In this document: in pieces, positions 27,020 through 35,119 of the stretch
Layout of the letters: each line of letters begins with the position of its first letter
Position numbering within the stretch: position 1 is the first letter of the stretch
Assembly: GCF_023544665.1 (NCBI RefSeq)
Contig: NZ_JAMJFL010000001.1
Span: forward strand, 434,001 to 498,000
Reading direction: 5' to 3'
DNA: 64,000 nucleotides
Source: Streptomyces sp. YS415
GTDB lineage: Bacteria > Actinomycetota > Actinomycetes > Streptomycetales > Streptomycetaceae
The notes under the pieces: generated by a model
The model's database searches: none
What the model was told of the DNA's origin: nothing
What the model saw: only the letters and a program-made list of their open reading frames with translations
Translations under genes and position numbers: made by a program

Positions 27020-28345
27020 ATGATGCGACGACGCTCCACCCTGCTCATGAGCTGCACCGCCCTCACCCTCGCGCTCGGCGCCACCGCCTGCGGCGGCGGA
27101 CCCGTCACGGCCGGCGGCGGCGACCAGGCGCTCAGCGGCCAGACGGCCACCGTGGCCGGGGTCTGGTCCGGCAGCGAACAGAAGAATTTCCAGAAGGTGC
27201 TCGACGCCTTCACCGAGAAGACCGGCGCCAAGACCCAGTTCATGTCCACCGGCGACAACGTCTCCACGGTCGTCGGCAGCAAGATCGAGGGCGGCAACGC
27301 CCCCGACGTCGTGATGGTCCCGCAGGTCGGCGTCCTGAAGCAGTTCGCCGAGCAGGGCTGGCTCGAGCCGCTGTCGAAGAAGACCGAGAGCGCCGTCGAC
27401 TCCGGCTTCGCGAAGGTCTGGAAGACGTACGGCAGCGTCGACGGCACCTTCTACGGCCTGTACTTCAAGGCCGCCCACAAGTCGACCGTCTGGTACAGCC
27501 CCGACGCCCTCGACCAGGCCGGCGTCGAGCCGCCGCGCACCTTCGACGCGATGCTCGAGGCCGGGCGGACGGTCTCCGACTCCGGGCTCGCCGCCTTCTC
27601 CGTCGCCGGGCAGGACGGCTGGACGCTCACCGACTGGTTCGAGAACGTCTACCTCTCCCAGGCGGGCCCCGAGAAGTACGACGCGCTCGCCGCGCACGAG
27701 CTGAAGTGGACCGACGCCAGCGTGGTGAAGGCCCTCACCACTCTCGGCACGCTCTTCAAGGACGAGCAGCTGATAGCCGGCGGCCGGGACGGCGCCCTGA
27801 ACACCGACTTCCCCGGCTCGGTCGAGCAGGTCTTCGGGCCGAAGGCGGAGGCCGGCATGGTCTACGAGGGCGACTTCGTGGCCGGTGTCGCCAAGGACCA
27901 GTTCGGCAAATCCATCGGCGACGACGCCAACTTCTTCCCGTTCCCGGCGGTCGGCGGCGGTGAGGCGCCGGTCGTCAGCGGCGGGGACGCGGCCGTCGTC
28001 CTGAAGGACGGCAAGAACCGGAAGGCGGCCCAGGCGCTTGTCGAGTTCCTGGCGACCCCCGAAGCCGCGGCGGTGTGGGCGGAGGCGGGCGGCTTCCTGT
28101 CGCCGAACAAGAAGCTCGACCCGGCCGCGTACAGCGACGGGGTCACCCGGGCGACCGCCAAGTCCCTGGTCGCCGCCGGGGACTCGGTCCGCTTCGACAT
28201 GTCCGACCAGGCGCCTGCCGCCTTCGGCGGCACCAAGGGCGCCGGCGAGTGGAAGATCCTCCAGGACTTCCTGCGCGACCCCTCGGACCCGAAGGCGACC
28301 GCGGCGAAGCTGGAGGCCGCGGCGGCCAAGGCGTACAAGGGCTGA
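27020..28345 (+). CDS. Sugar ABC transporter substrate-binding lipoprotein
   Basis: Family 1 solute-binding protein, 441 aa, anchored by a lipobox GATAC (Cys24). It is the partner of the two permeases that follow (6 bp to the first). Mature features are VAGVWSGSEQKNFQKVLDAF, GGNAPDVVMVPQ, the tryptophan-rich DGWTLTDWFENVY and the late VSGGDAAVVLKDG. With the alpha-glucosidase upstream, an alpha-glucoside oligosaccharide is the likely ligand (inference). The ATG at 27020 follows GAAGGGACATCAACG. Confidence 0.93.
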   Translation: MMRRRSTLLMSCTALTLALGATACGGGPVTAGGGDQALSGQTATVAGVWSGSEQKNFQKVLDAFTEKTGAKTQFMSTGDNVSTVVGSKIEGGNAPDVVMVPQVGVLKQFAEQGWLEPLSKKTESAVDSGFAKVWKTYGSVDGTFYGLYFKAAHKSTVWYSPDALDQAGVEPPRTFDAMLEAGRTVSDSGLAAFSVAGQDGWTLTDWFENVYLSQAGPEKYDALAAHELKWTDASVVKALTTLGTLFKDEQLIAGGRDGALNTDFPGSVEQVFGPKAEAGMVYEGDFVAGVAKDQFGKSIGDDANFFPFPAVGGGEAPVVSGGDAAVVLKDGKNRKAAQALVEFLATPEAAAVWAEAGGFLSPNKKLDPAAYSDGVTRATAKSLVAAGDSVRFDMSDQAPAAFGGTKGAGEWKILQDFLRDPSDPKATAAKLEAAAAKAYKG

Positions 28346-28351
28346 CGCGCC

Positions 28352-29707
28352 ATGACCGCCACCCTCGTCAAGGAGACGAGCTCCCCGCCGCCCGCCACGC
28401 TCCCGCCACGGGCCCGGAGCCTGCGGCGGCGCGGGCGGATCATCGCCCTCCTCTTCGTCCTCCCCGCGCTGCTGCTGCTCGGCGCGCTCGTCGTCTACCC
28501 CGTGCTGTTCTCCGTCGGACGCAGCTTCTTCGACGCCTCCGGCGCCGAGTTCGTCGGCGGCGAGAACTACTCCGAGATGTTCCGCGACCCGGCCACCCTG
28601 AAGGCCGTCCGCAACTCCGCGATCTGGGTGGTGGTGGCCCCGGCCCTGCTGACCGGGCTCGGCCTGATCCTGGCCGTGCTGGTGGAGAAGGTCCGCTGGG
28701 CCACCGCGTTCAAGCTGCTGCTCTTCATGCCGATGGCGGTGTCCTTCCTCGCCGCCGGCATCATCTTCCGGCTCGCCTACGACGAGGACCCCGACAAGGG
28801 CGTCCTCAACGCCGCCGCGGTCTCCGTGCACGACGCCTTCACCGGCACCTCCGCCTACCCGACGGCCCGCGCCCGCGACGGGCAGGGCCTGACCAAGGAA
28901 GCGGACGGCTCGTACCGCACGAGCGCCTCCACCGGCGAGGCGGTGACGCTCGGCCTGGTCGGCGTCCCGCCCAAGGAACTGCCCGCGGGCGCCGAACCCG
29001 CCCATCCGGCCGCCGCCCGCCAGGCCGCCCCCGGCGACCTGAGCGGAGTCGTCTGGCTGGACTTCACCCCCGGCGGGGGAGGGGAGGAGGGCAAGGTCGA
29101 CCGGCGGGAGAGCGGGCTGCCGGAGATCACCGTCGAGGCGGTGCGCGACGGACGCACGGCCGCCACGACCACCACCGCATCCGACGGCTCCTTCCGGTTC
29201 ACCGGCCTGGACCGGGGCGCCTATGAACTGAGGCTGCCCGCCTCGAACTTCGCCGCGCCCTACGAAGGGATCTCCTGGCTCGGTCCGGTGCTCGTGACCC
29301 CCGCGATCATCGGGGCCTACCTGTGGATCTGGACCGGGTTCGCGATGGTGCTGATCGGCGCCGGGCTCGCCACGCTGCCGCGGGACGCGCTGGAGGCGGC
29401 ACGGATGGACGGCGCCAACGAGTGGCAGATCTTCCGGCGGATCACCGTGCCGCTGCTCGCACCGGTGCTGACCGTGGTCTTCGTGACCCTGGTGATCAAC
29501 GTGATGAAGGTGTTCGACCTCGTCTACATCATCGCGCCGGGGCCGGTGCAGGAGGACGCCACCGTGCTCGCCACCCAGATGTGGCTGGTGTCGTTCGGCG
29601 GCGGCAACAACCAGGGCCTCGGCAGCGCCCTCGGCGTACTCCTGCTGCTGCTCGTGGTGCCCGCCATGGTCTTCAACCTCCGCCGCTTCCGAAGGAGTCA
29701 GCGATGA
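28352..29707 (+). CDS. Sugar ABC transporter permease (MalF type) with inserted SdrD-B-like domain
   Basis: First permease of the importer, 451 aa, about 150 residues longer than usual. Helices at about residues 30-50, 88-108 and 118-140 are followed by a long hydrophilic insertion (about 145-303). The end of the insertion resembles a Cna-B/SdrD-B Ig-like domain: VVWLDFTPGG, GLPEITVEAVRDG, then SDGSFRFTGLDRGAYELRLP. Helices then resume, with the EAA loop DALEAARMDGANEWQIFRRI. The insertion is placed like the MalF P2 loop of E. coli and should be extracytoplasmic, so it may contact the binding protein. Its stop overlaps the next permease by 4 bp. Confidence 0.93.
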   Translation: MTATLVKETSSPPPATLPPRARSLRRRGRIIALLFVLPALLLLGALVVYPVLFSVGRSFFDASGAEFVGGENYSEMFRDPATLKAVRNSAIWVVVAPALLTGLGLILAVLVEKVRWATAFKLLLFMPMAVSFLAAGIIFRLAYDEDPDKGVLNAAAVSVHDAFTGTSAYPTARARDGQGLTKEADGSYRTSASTGEAVTLGLVGVPPKELPAGAEPAHPAAARQAAPGDLSGVVWLDFTPGGGGEEGKVDRRESGLPEITVEAVRDGRTAATTTTASDGSFRFTGLDRGAYELRLPASNFAAPYEGISWLGPVLVTPAIIGAYLWIWTGFAMVLIGAGLATLPRDALEAARMDGANEWQIFRRITVPLLAPVLTVVFVTLVINVMKVFDLVYIIAPGPVQEDATVLATQMWLVSFGGGNNQGLGSALGVLLLLLVVPAMVFNLRRFRRSQR

Positions 29708-30543
29708 ACGCCGTCCGCCGGATGCTCGGCAACGGCCTGGTGCAGGCCTTCCTGGTCCTGGTCGGCCTGGTCTGGGTCACCCCGCTCGCCGGGCTGCTGC
29801 TGTCCTCGCTGAGATCGGCCGAGGACACCGCGACGGGCGGCTGGTGGACGGTGTTCACCAGCCCCGGCCAGCTGTCCTTCGACAACTACTCGGCGCTGCT
29901 GGAGAACGCGGGCATCACCCAGGCGTTCTGGAACACCGTGCTGATCTCGGTGCCGACGACCGTGCTGGTCGTGGTGCTCGCGGCGCTCGCCGGATACGCG
30001 TTCGCCTGGCTGGACTTCCCGGGCCGGGAGGCGATCTTCCTCGTCGTGGTGGCGCTGCTGGTGGTGCCGGTGCAGATCGGACTGCTGCCGGTCGCCAAAC
30101 TCTTCGGCCAGCTGGGGCTGTTCGGCACGATCCCCGGCGTGGTGCTCTTCCACGTCGCCTACGGGCTGCCGTTCGCGGTGTTCCTGCTGCGGAACTACTT
30201 CGCGGAGATGCCCAAGGAGATGCTGGAGGCCGCGCGGATGGACGGCGGCGGGGAGTGGCGGATCTTCACCCGGCTCGTCCTGCCGGTCGGCCGGCCCGCG
30301 ATCGCCAGCCTCGCCATCTTCCAGTTCCTGTGGGTGTGGAACGACATGCTGGTCGCCCTGCTCTTCGCGGACAGCTCGTCCCAGCCGCTCACCGTGGAAC
30401 TCCAGTCCCAGATACGGCAGTTCGGCAGCAACATCGATGTGCTGGCACCGGGCGCGTTCGTCTCGCTGATCGTGCCGGTGGTCGTCTTCTTCGCCTTCCA
30501 GCGGCACTTCGTGCAGGGGGTCATGGCCGGATCGGTGAAGTAG
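29704..30543 (+). CDS. Sugar ABC transporter permease (MalG type)
   Basis: Second permease, 279 aa with six predicted helices and the EAA loop EMLEAARMDGGGEWRIFTRLVLP near residue 180, followed by QFLWVWNDMLVALLF. The ATG at 29704 overlaps the previous stop (ATGA) and is preceded by GAAGGAG. No ATPase gene is present in the operon; in Streptomyces such importers usually share the MsiK ATPase encoded elsewhere. A bidirectional hairpin follows. Confidence 0.95.
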   Translation: MNAVRRMLGNGLVQAFLVLVGLVWVTPLAGLLLSSLRSAEDTATGGWWTVFTSPGQLSFDNYSALLENAGITQAFWNTVLISVPTTVLVVVLAALAGYAFAWLDFPGREAIFLVVVALLVVPVQIGLLPVAKLFGQLGLFGTIPGVVLFHVAYGLPFAVFLLRNYFAEMPKEMLEAARMDGGGEWRIFTRLVLPVGRPAIASLAIFQFLWVWNDMLVALLFADSSSQPLTVELQSQIRQFGSNIDVLAPGAFVSLIVPVVVFFAFQRHFVQGVMAGSVK

Positions 30544-30546
30544 GAG

Positions 30547-30578
30547 GAGCGGTGGGGGACGTGCGTCCCCCACCGCTC
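30547..30578. terminator. Bidirectional terminator between importer operon and pgl
   Basis: GAGCGGTGGGGGAC pairs perfectly with 30565-30578 around a GTGC loop. It lies 3 bp after the permease stop and 7 bp before the convergent pgl stop, so it can serve both operons. Confidence 0.9.
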
Positions 30579-30584
30579 ATCGGC

Positions 30585-31367
30585 CTACGCGGATGCCGGC
30601 GGGTACAGCGACCGCGGCAGCTGCCCGGCCGCCGCCGTGTCCAGCAGCCACAGGGTGCGCTGCCGGCCGTACGCGCCCGCCGCCGGGGCCTGGATCTCAC
30701 CCGCGCCCGACAGGGCGATGGCCGCGGCCTGGGCCTTGTCCTCGCCGGCCGCCAGCAGCCACACCTCACGGGCCGCCCGGATCGCCGGGAGGGTGAGGGT
30801 GATCCGGGTGGGTGGGGGCTTGGGCGCGCCGTGCACGCCGACCACCGTCCGCTCGGTCTCGCGGACCGCGGGGAGTTCCGGGAACAGCGACGCCACATGC
30901 GTGTCCGGCCCGACGCCCAGCATCAGGACGTCGAACGTGGGGACCGGGCCATGGTTCTCGGGACCTGCCGCGCGGGCCAGTTCGGCGGCGTAGGCAGCCG
31001 CCGCGGCGTCCGGGTCGGCGCCGTACGGGCCGTCCGAGGCGGGCATGGCGTGCACCCGCTCGGGGGCCAGGGGCACCGAGTCCAGCAGGGCCTTGCGGGC
31101 CTGCGTGACATTGCGCTCCGGGTCCCCCTCGGGGAGGAACCGCTCGTCGCCCCACCACAGGTCCAGGCGCCCCCAGTCGATCGCGTCCCGGGCCGGGGCC
31201 GCCGCCAGTGCGGCCAGCACGCCGTTGCCGTTGCGGCCACCGGTGAGGACCACCGACGCGGAGCCCCGGGAGGTCTGGGCGTCCACGATCTTCGTGATCA
31301 GCCGGGCCGCCGCGGCCTGCGCCATCAGCTCCTTGTCGTGGTGCACGACCAGCTGCGGGGTGCTCAC
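30585..31367 (-). CDS. pgl: 6-phosphogluconolactonase
   Basis: Hydrolyses 6-phosphogluconolactone to 6-phosphogluconate in the oxidative pentose phosphate pathway (DevB type). The 260 aa include SVVLTGGRNGNGVLAAL, the family motif DLWWGDERFLPEGDPERN, and LMLGVGPDTHVASLFPE; the last replaces the more common DGHTASLFP with DTHVASLFP. The GTG at 31367 overlaps the opcA stop by 4 bp. It is the last gene of the tkt-tal-zwf-opcA-pgl operon. Confidence 0.95.
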   Translation of the reverse strand: MSTPQLVVHHDKELMAQAAAARLITKIVDAQTSRGSASVVLTGGRNGNGVLAALAAAPARDAIDWGRLDLWWGDERFLPEGDPERNVTQARKALLDSVPLAPERVHAMPASDGPYGADPDAAAAAYAAELARAAGPENHGPVPTFDVLMLGVGPDTHVASLFPELPAVRETERTVVGVHGAPKPPPTRITLTLPAIRAAREVWLLAAGEDKAQAAAIALSGAGEIQAPAAGAYGRQRTLWLLDTAAAGQLPRSLYPPASA

Positions 31368-32443
31368 TTCGCCGCCGCCTTCTTGGTCGGAGCCTTCTTG
31401 GCCGGAGCCTGCTTCGCCGGTGCCTTCTTCGCGGCCTTCTTGGCGGGGGCTTTCGCGGCCTCCTCCACGGGAGTCTCCACCGCGACCGGCCCCTCCTCGG
31501 CCACCGGCTCCGCGGCGGACGCGTTCAGCCGCTCCACCCCGAACTTCAGCGCCGAGGCGTAGGTGTCGTCCGGGTCGAGCCGCCGCAGCTCCTCCGCGAT
31601 CAGCTCGGCCGTGTCCCGCCGCTTCAGCGCCACGGCACGGTCCGGCTGGCCCTCGATGGAGAGCGTCGCCAGCGAGCCGTCCGCCCGGTCCAGCACGATC
31701 GGACCGCAGTCGGTGACCATCCGTACCGCCGTCAGACCGGGGCCCGCCGACAGCGACCGCTTCACGGGGACATCGAGCCGGTCCGCGAGCCACATCGCCA
31801 GCAGCTCGCAGCTCGGGTTGAACTCCTCGCCCTCCACCTCGACGCCCTTGACCTCGCACACGACCTGGTCCAGGGCCGCGGCCAGCATCGAGCGCCAGGG
31901 CGTGATGCGGGTCCACGACAGGTCCGTGTCGCCGGGGGTGTAGGCGCCGGCCCGGGCCTCCAGGTCCCGTACCGGCTGCTCGGAGGCGTAGGTGTCGGTC
32001 ACCCGGCGCTGGGCCAGGGCGCCCAGCGGGTCGCTGGCCGGGTCCAGCGGCGCGTTCACCGGCCACCAGACCACCACCGGCGCGTCCGGCAGCAGCAGCG
32101 GCAGGACCACCGACTGGGCGTGGGCGACGACATCGCCGTACAGCCGCAGCACGATCGTCTCGCCGGTGCCCGCGTCCGCGCCCACCCGCACCTCGGCGTC
32201 CAGCCGGGACTTCGTGCGGTCCCGGGGCGAACGCGAGACGCGCTTGATGACCACGAGCGTGCGCGAGGGATGCTCGCGCGAGGCGTCGTTGGCGGCCTTG
32301 AGCGCGTCGTACGCGTTCTCCTCGTCCGTCACGATGACCAGCGTCAGCACCATGCCCACGGCAGGCGTGCCGATGGCCCGGCGGCTCTGGACGAGGGCCT
32401 TGTTTATCTTGCTGGAGGTGGTGTCCGTGAGATCTGTCTTCAT
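31364..32443 (-). CDS. opcA: Glucose-6-phosphate dehydrogenase assembly protein OpcA
   Basis: OpcA activates or helps assemble glucose-6-phosphate dehydrogenase in cyanobacteria and actinobacteria. The 359-aa protein begins MKTDLTDTTSSKINKALVQS and contains VVWWPVNAPLDPASDPLG, LSWTRITPWRSMLAAALDQ and FNPSCELLAMWLADRL, typical of the family. The last 32 or so residues are a Lys/Ala/Pro repeat (KKAPAKQAPAKKAPTKKAAA) like histone H1 tails, not part of the core fold. Starts overlap by 4 bp on both sides (zwf and pgl). Confidence 0.95.
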   Translation of the reverse strand: MKTDLTDTTSSKINKALVQSRRAIGTPAVGMVLTLVIVTDEENAYDALKAANDASREHPSRTLVVIKRVSRSPRDRTKSRLDAEVRVGADAGTGETIVLRLYGDVVAHAQSVVLPLLLPDAPVVVWWPVNAPLDPASDPLGALAQRRVTDTYASEQPVRDLEARAGAYTPGDTDLSWTRITPWRSMLAAALDQVVCEVKGVEVEGEEFNPSCELLAMWLADRLDVPVKRSLSAGPGLTAVRMVTDCGPIVLDRADGSLATLSIEGQPDRAVALKRRDTAELIAEELRRLDPDDTYASALKFGVERLNASAAEPVAEEGPVAVETPVEEAAKAPAKKAAKKAPAKQAPAKKAPTKKAAAK

Positions 32444-33963
32444 GGCCGGCGCCAGCTCCGTCCGTCTCGCTCGAGCATCTCGTCCGCCTCGACGGGCCCC
32501 CAGGTACCGGCCGCGTACTGGGCCGGGGTGCCGTTCTTGTCCCAGTACTGCTCGATCGGGTCGAGGATCTTCCAGGACAGCTCGACCTCCTCCGTGCGCG
32601 GGAAGAGGTTGGAGTCGCCGAGCAGGACGTCCAGGATGAGGCGCTCGTACGCCTCCGGGCTGGACTCCGTGAAGGACTCGCCGTAGGCGAAGTCCATGGA
32701 CACGTCCCGGATCTCCATGGAGGTGCCGGGCACCTTGGAGCCAAAGCGGACCGTGACGCCCTCGTCGGGCTGGACCCGGATCACGATCGCGTTCTTGCCG
32801 AGCTCCTCCGTCGCCGTGTGGTCGAAGGGGGAGTGCGGCGCCCGCTGGAAGACCACCGCGATCTCGGTGACCCGGCGGCCGAGGCGCTTTCCGGTGCGCA
32901 GGTAGAAGGGGACGCCCGCCCAGCGGCGGTTGTCGACCTCCAGCTTGATCGCGGCGTAGGTGTCGGTCTTCGACTTGGCGTCGATGCCCTCCTCCTGGAG
33001 GTAGCCGACCGCCTTGGCGCCGCCCTGCCAGCCGGCCGCGTACTGCGCGAACACGGTGTCCCGGCCCAGGTCCTTCGGCAGCCGTACGGCACCGAGCACC
33101 TTGGTCTTCTCGGCGGCCAGCGCGTCCGCGTCGAAGGAGGCGGGCTCCTCCATGGCCGTCAGGGCCATCAGCTGGAGCAGGTGGTTCTGGATGACGTCAC
33201 GGGCGGCGCCGATGCCGTCGTAGTAGCCCGCCCGGCCGCCGATGCCGATGTCCTCGGCCATCGTGATCTGCACATGGTCCACGAAGGACCGGTTCCAGAT
33301 CGGCTCGAACATCGTGTTGGCGAAGCGCAGCGCCAGGATGTTCTGGACGGTCTCCTTGCCCAGGTAGTGGTCGATGCGGAAGACCTGGTCCGGGGCGAAG
33401 ACCTCGTGCACGACCTTGTTGAGCTCCTCGGCCGACTTCAGGTCGTGGCCGAAGGGCTTCTCGATGACCGCGCGGCGCCAGGAGCCGCCCGTCTGGTCGG
33501 CGAGACCGTGCTTCTTCAGCTGCTGGATGACCACAGGGAAGGAGCGCGGCGGCACCGACAGGTAGAAGGCGAAGTTGCCGCCCGTGCCCTGCTGCTTGTC
33601 CAGCTCCTGGATGGTGTCGCGCAGCCGCTCGAAGGCGTCGTCGTCGTCGAAGGTGCCCTGGACGAACCGCATGCCCTGGATGAGCTGGTGCCAGACCTCC
33701 TCCCGGAAGGGGGTCCGGGCGTGCTCCTTGACCGCGTCGTGGACCTCCTGGGCGAAGTCCTCGTTCTGCCACTCGCGCCGGGCGAAGCCGACCAGCGAGA
33801 ACCCCGGCGGCAGCAGACCCCGGTTCGCGAGGTCGTACACGGCGGGCATGAGCTTCTTTCGTGACAAATCGCCCGTGACGCCGAAGATGACCAGGCCCGA
33901 CGGCCCCGCGATACGCGGGAGCCGTCGGTCTGCGGGGTCACGCAGCGGGTTGCTGCTCGACAA
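32440..33963 (-). CDS. zwf: Glucose-6-phosphate 1-dehydrogenase
   Basis: First enzyme of the oxidative pentose phosphate pathway, oxidising glucose-6-phosphate and making NADPH. The 507 aa include the coenzyme-binding IFGVTGDLSRKKLMPAVYDL, the catalytic RIDHYLGKETVQNILALRFAN, and AVVFQRAPHSPFDH. The start is taken as TTG 33963, 4 bp after the tal stop, because GGAGGG lies 9 bp upstream and the family N-terminus SSSNPLRDP follows; no better start exists. It overlaps opcA by 4 bp. Confidence 0.96.
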   Translation of the reverse strand: MSSSNPLRDPADRRLPRIAGPSGLVIFGVTGDLSRKKLMPAVYDLANRGLLPPGFSLVGFARREWQNEDFAQEVHDAVKEHARTPFREEVWHQLIQGMRFVQGTFDDDDAFERLRDTIQELDKQQGTGGNFAFYLSVPPRSFPVVIQQLKKHGLADQTGGSWRRAVIEKPFGHDLKSAEELNKVVHEVFAPDQVFRIDHYLGKETVQNILALRFANTMFEPIWNRSFVDHVQITMAEDIGIGGRAGYYDGIGAARDVIQNHLLQLMALTAMEEPASFDADALAAEKTKVLGAVRLPKDLGRDTVFAQYAAGWQGGAKAVGYLQEEGIDAKSKTDTYAAIKLEVDNRRWAGVPFYLRTGKRLGRRVTEIAVVFQRAPHSPFDHTATEELGKNAIVIRVQPDEGVTVRFGSKVPGTSMEIRDVSMDFAYGESFTESSPEAYERLILDVLLGDSNLFPRTEEVELSWKILDPIEQYWDKNGTPAQYAAGTWGPVEADEMLERDGRSWRRP

Positions 33964-33967
33964 GATG

Positions 33968-35086
33968 TCAGCCCTCCGAGGGGGCGAGGCGCTGAAGCTC
34001 CGCCTCGGTCGACTTCAGCAGGTCGTTCCAGGACGCCTCGAACTTCTCGACGCCCTCGTCCTCCAGCAGCTGCACCACCTCGTCGTACGAGATCCCGAGC
34101 TTCTCGACGGCGTCGAGTTCGGCGCGGGCCTGCTCGTAGGTGCCGGCGACGGCGTTGCCGCGGATCTGGCCGCCCTCCTCGGTGGCCTGCAGCGTGGCCT
34201 CCGGCATGGTGTTCACCGTGTTCGGCGCGACCAGCTCGTCGACGTACAGGGTCGCCTTGTAGGCCGGGTCCTTCACACCGGTGGAGGCCCACAGCGGACG
34301 CTGCTTGTTGGCGCCCGCCTTCTCCAGCGCCAGCCAGCGGTCCGAGGAGAAGACCTCCTCGTACGCCTGGTAGGCAAGCCGGGCGTTGGCGACGCCGGCC
34401 TTGCCGCGGGCGGCCTTGGCCTCGTCGGTGCCGAGCGCGTCCAGCCGCTTGTCGATCTCGGTGTCCACGCGGGACACGAAGAAGGACGCCACCGAGTGGA
34501 TCTTGGAGAGGTCGAGACCCTTCTCCTTGGCCTGCTCCAGGCCCGACAGGTAGGCGTCCATGACCTGGCGGTAACGCTCCAGCGAGAAGATCAGCGTGAC
34601 GTTGACGCTGATGCCGAGGCCGATGACCTCGGTGATGGCCGGCAGGCCGCCCATCGTGGCCGGAATCTTGATCAGCGTGTTGGGCCGGTCCACCAGCCAG
34701 GCCAGCTGCTTGGCCTCGGCGACCGTCGGCTTGGTGTGGTGGGCCAGCCGCGGGTCGACCTCGATCGACACACGGCCGTCCTGGCCGTCGGTGGCGTCGA
34801 AGACCGGGCGCAGGATGTCGGCGGCGTCGCGGACGTCCGCCGTGGTGATCATGCGGACGGCCTCTTCGACGGTCACCTTGCGGGCGGCGAGGTCCGACAG
34901 CTGCTGGTCGTAGCCGTCGCCCTGCGAGATGGCCTTCTGGAAGATGGACGGGTTGGTGGTGACGCCCACGACGTGCTGCTGGTCGATCAGCTCGGCGAGG
35001 TTGCCGGACGTGATCCGCTTGCGCGACAGGTCGTCCAGCCAGATCGCGACGCCCTCCTCGGAGAGGCGCTTGAGTGCGTCTGTCAT
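33968..35086 (-). CDS. tal: Transaldolase
   Basis: Transfers a dihydroxyacetone unit between sugar phosphates in the non-oxidative pentose phosphate pathway. The 372-aa length fits the actinobacterial TalB-like class. Motifs are [13 protein letters not shown] near residue 41, the Schiff-base lysine in NTLIKIPAT, and [15 protein letters not shown]. It lies between tkt (33 bp upstream) and zwf (4 bp downstream). Confidence 0.97.
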   Translation of the reverse strand: MTDALKRLSEEGVAIWLDDLSRKRITSGNLAELIDQQHVVGVTTNPSIFQKAISQGDGYDQQLSDLAARKVTVEEAVRMITTADVRDAADILRPVFDATDGQDGRVSIEVDPRLAHHTKPTVAEAKQLAWLVDRPNTLIKIPATMGGLPAITEVIGLGISVNVTLIFSLERYRQVMDAYLSGLEQAKEKGLDLSKIHSVASFFVSRVDTEIDKRLDALGTDEAKAARGKAGVANARLAYQAYEEVFSSDRWLALEKAGANKQRPLWASTGVKDPAYKATLYVDELVAPNTVNTMPEATLQATEEGGQIRGNAVAGTYEQARAELDAVEKLGISYDEVVQLLEDEGVEKFEASWNDLLKSTEAELQRLAPSEG

Positions 35087-35119
35087 GGAATTACATCTCC
35101 TACGTGTCGTATGTGAGCG

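Noticed and set aside
27014..29005. 663-codon minus-strand open frame
   Set aside because: Antisense of the binding protein and permease genes; no motif and no ribosome-binding site.
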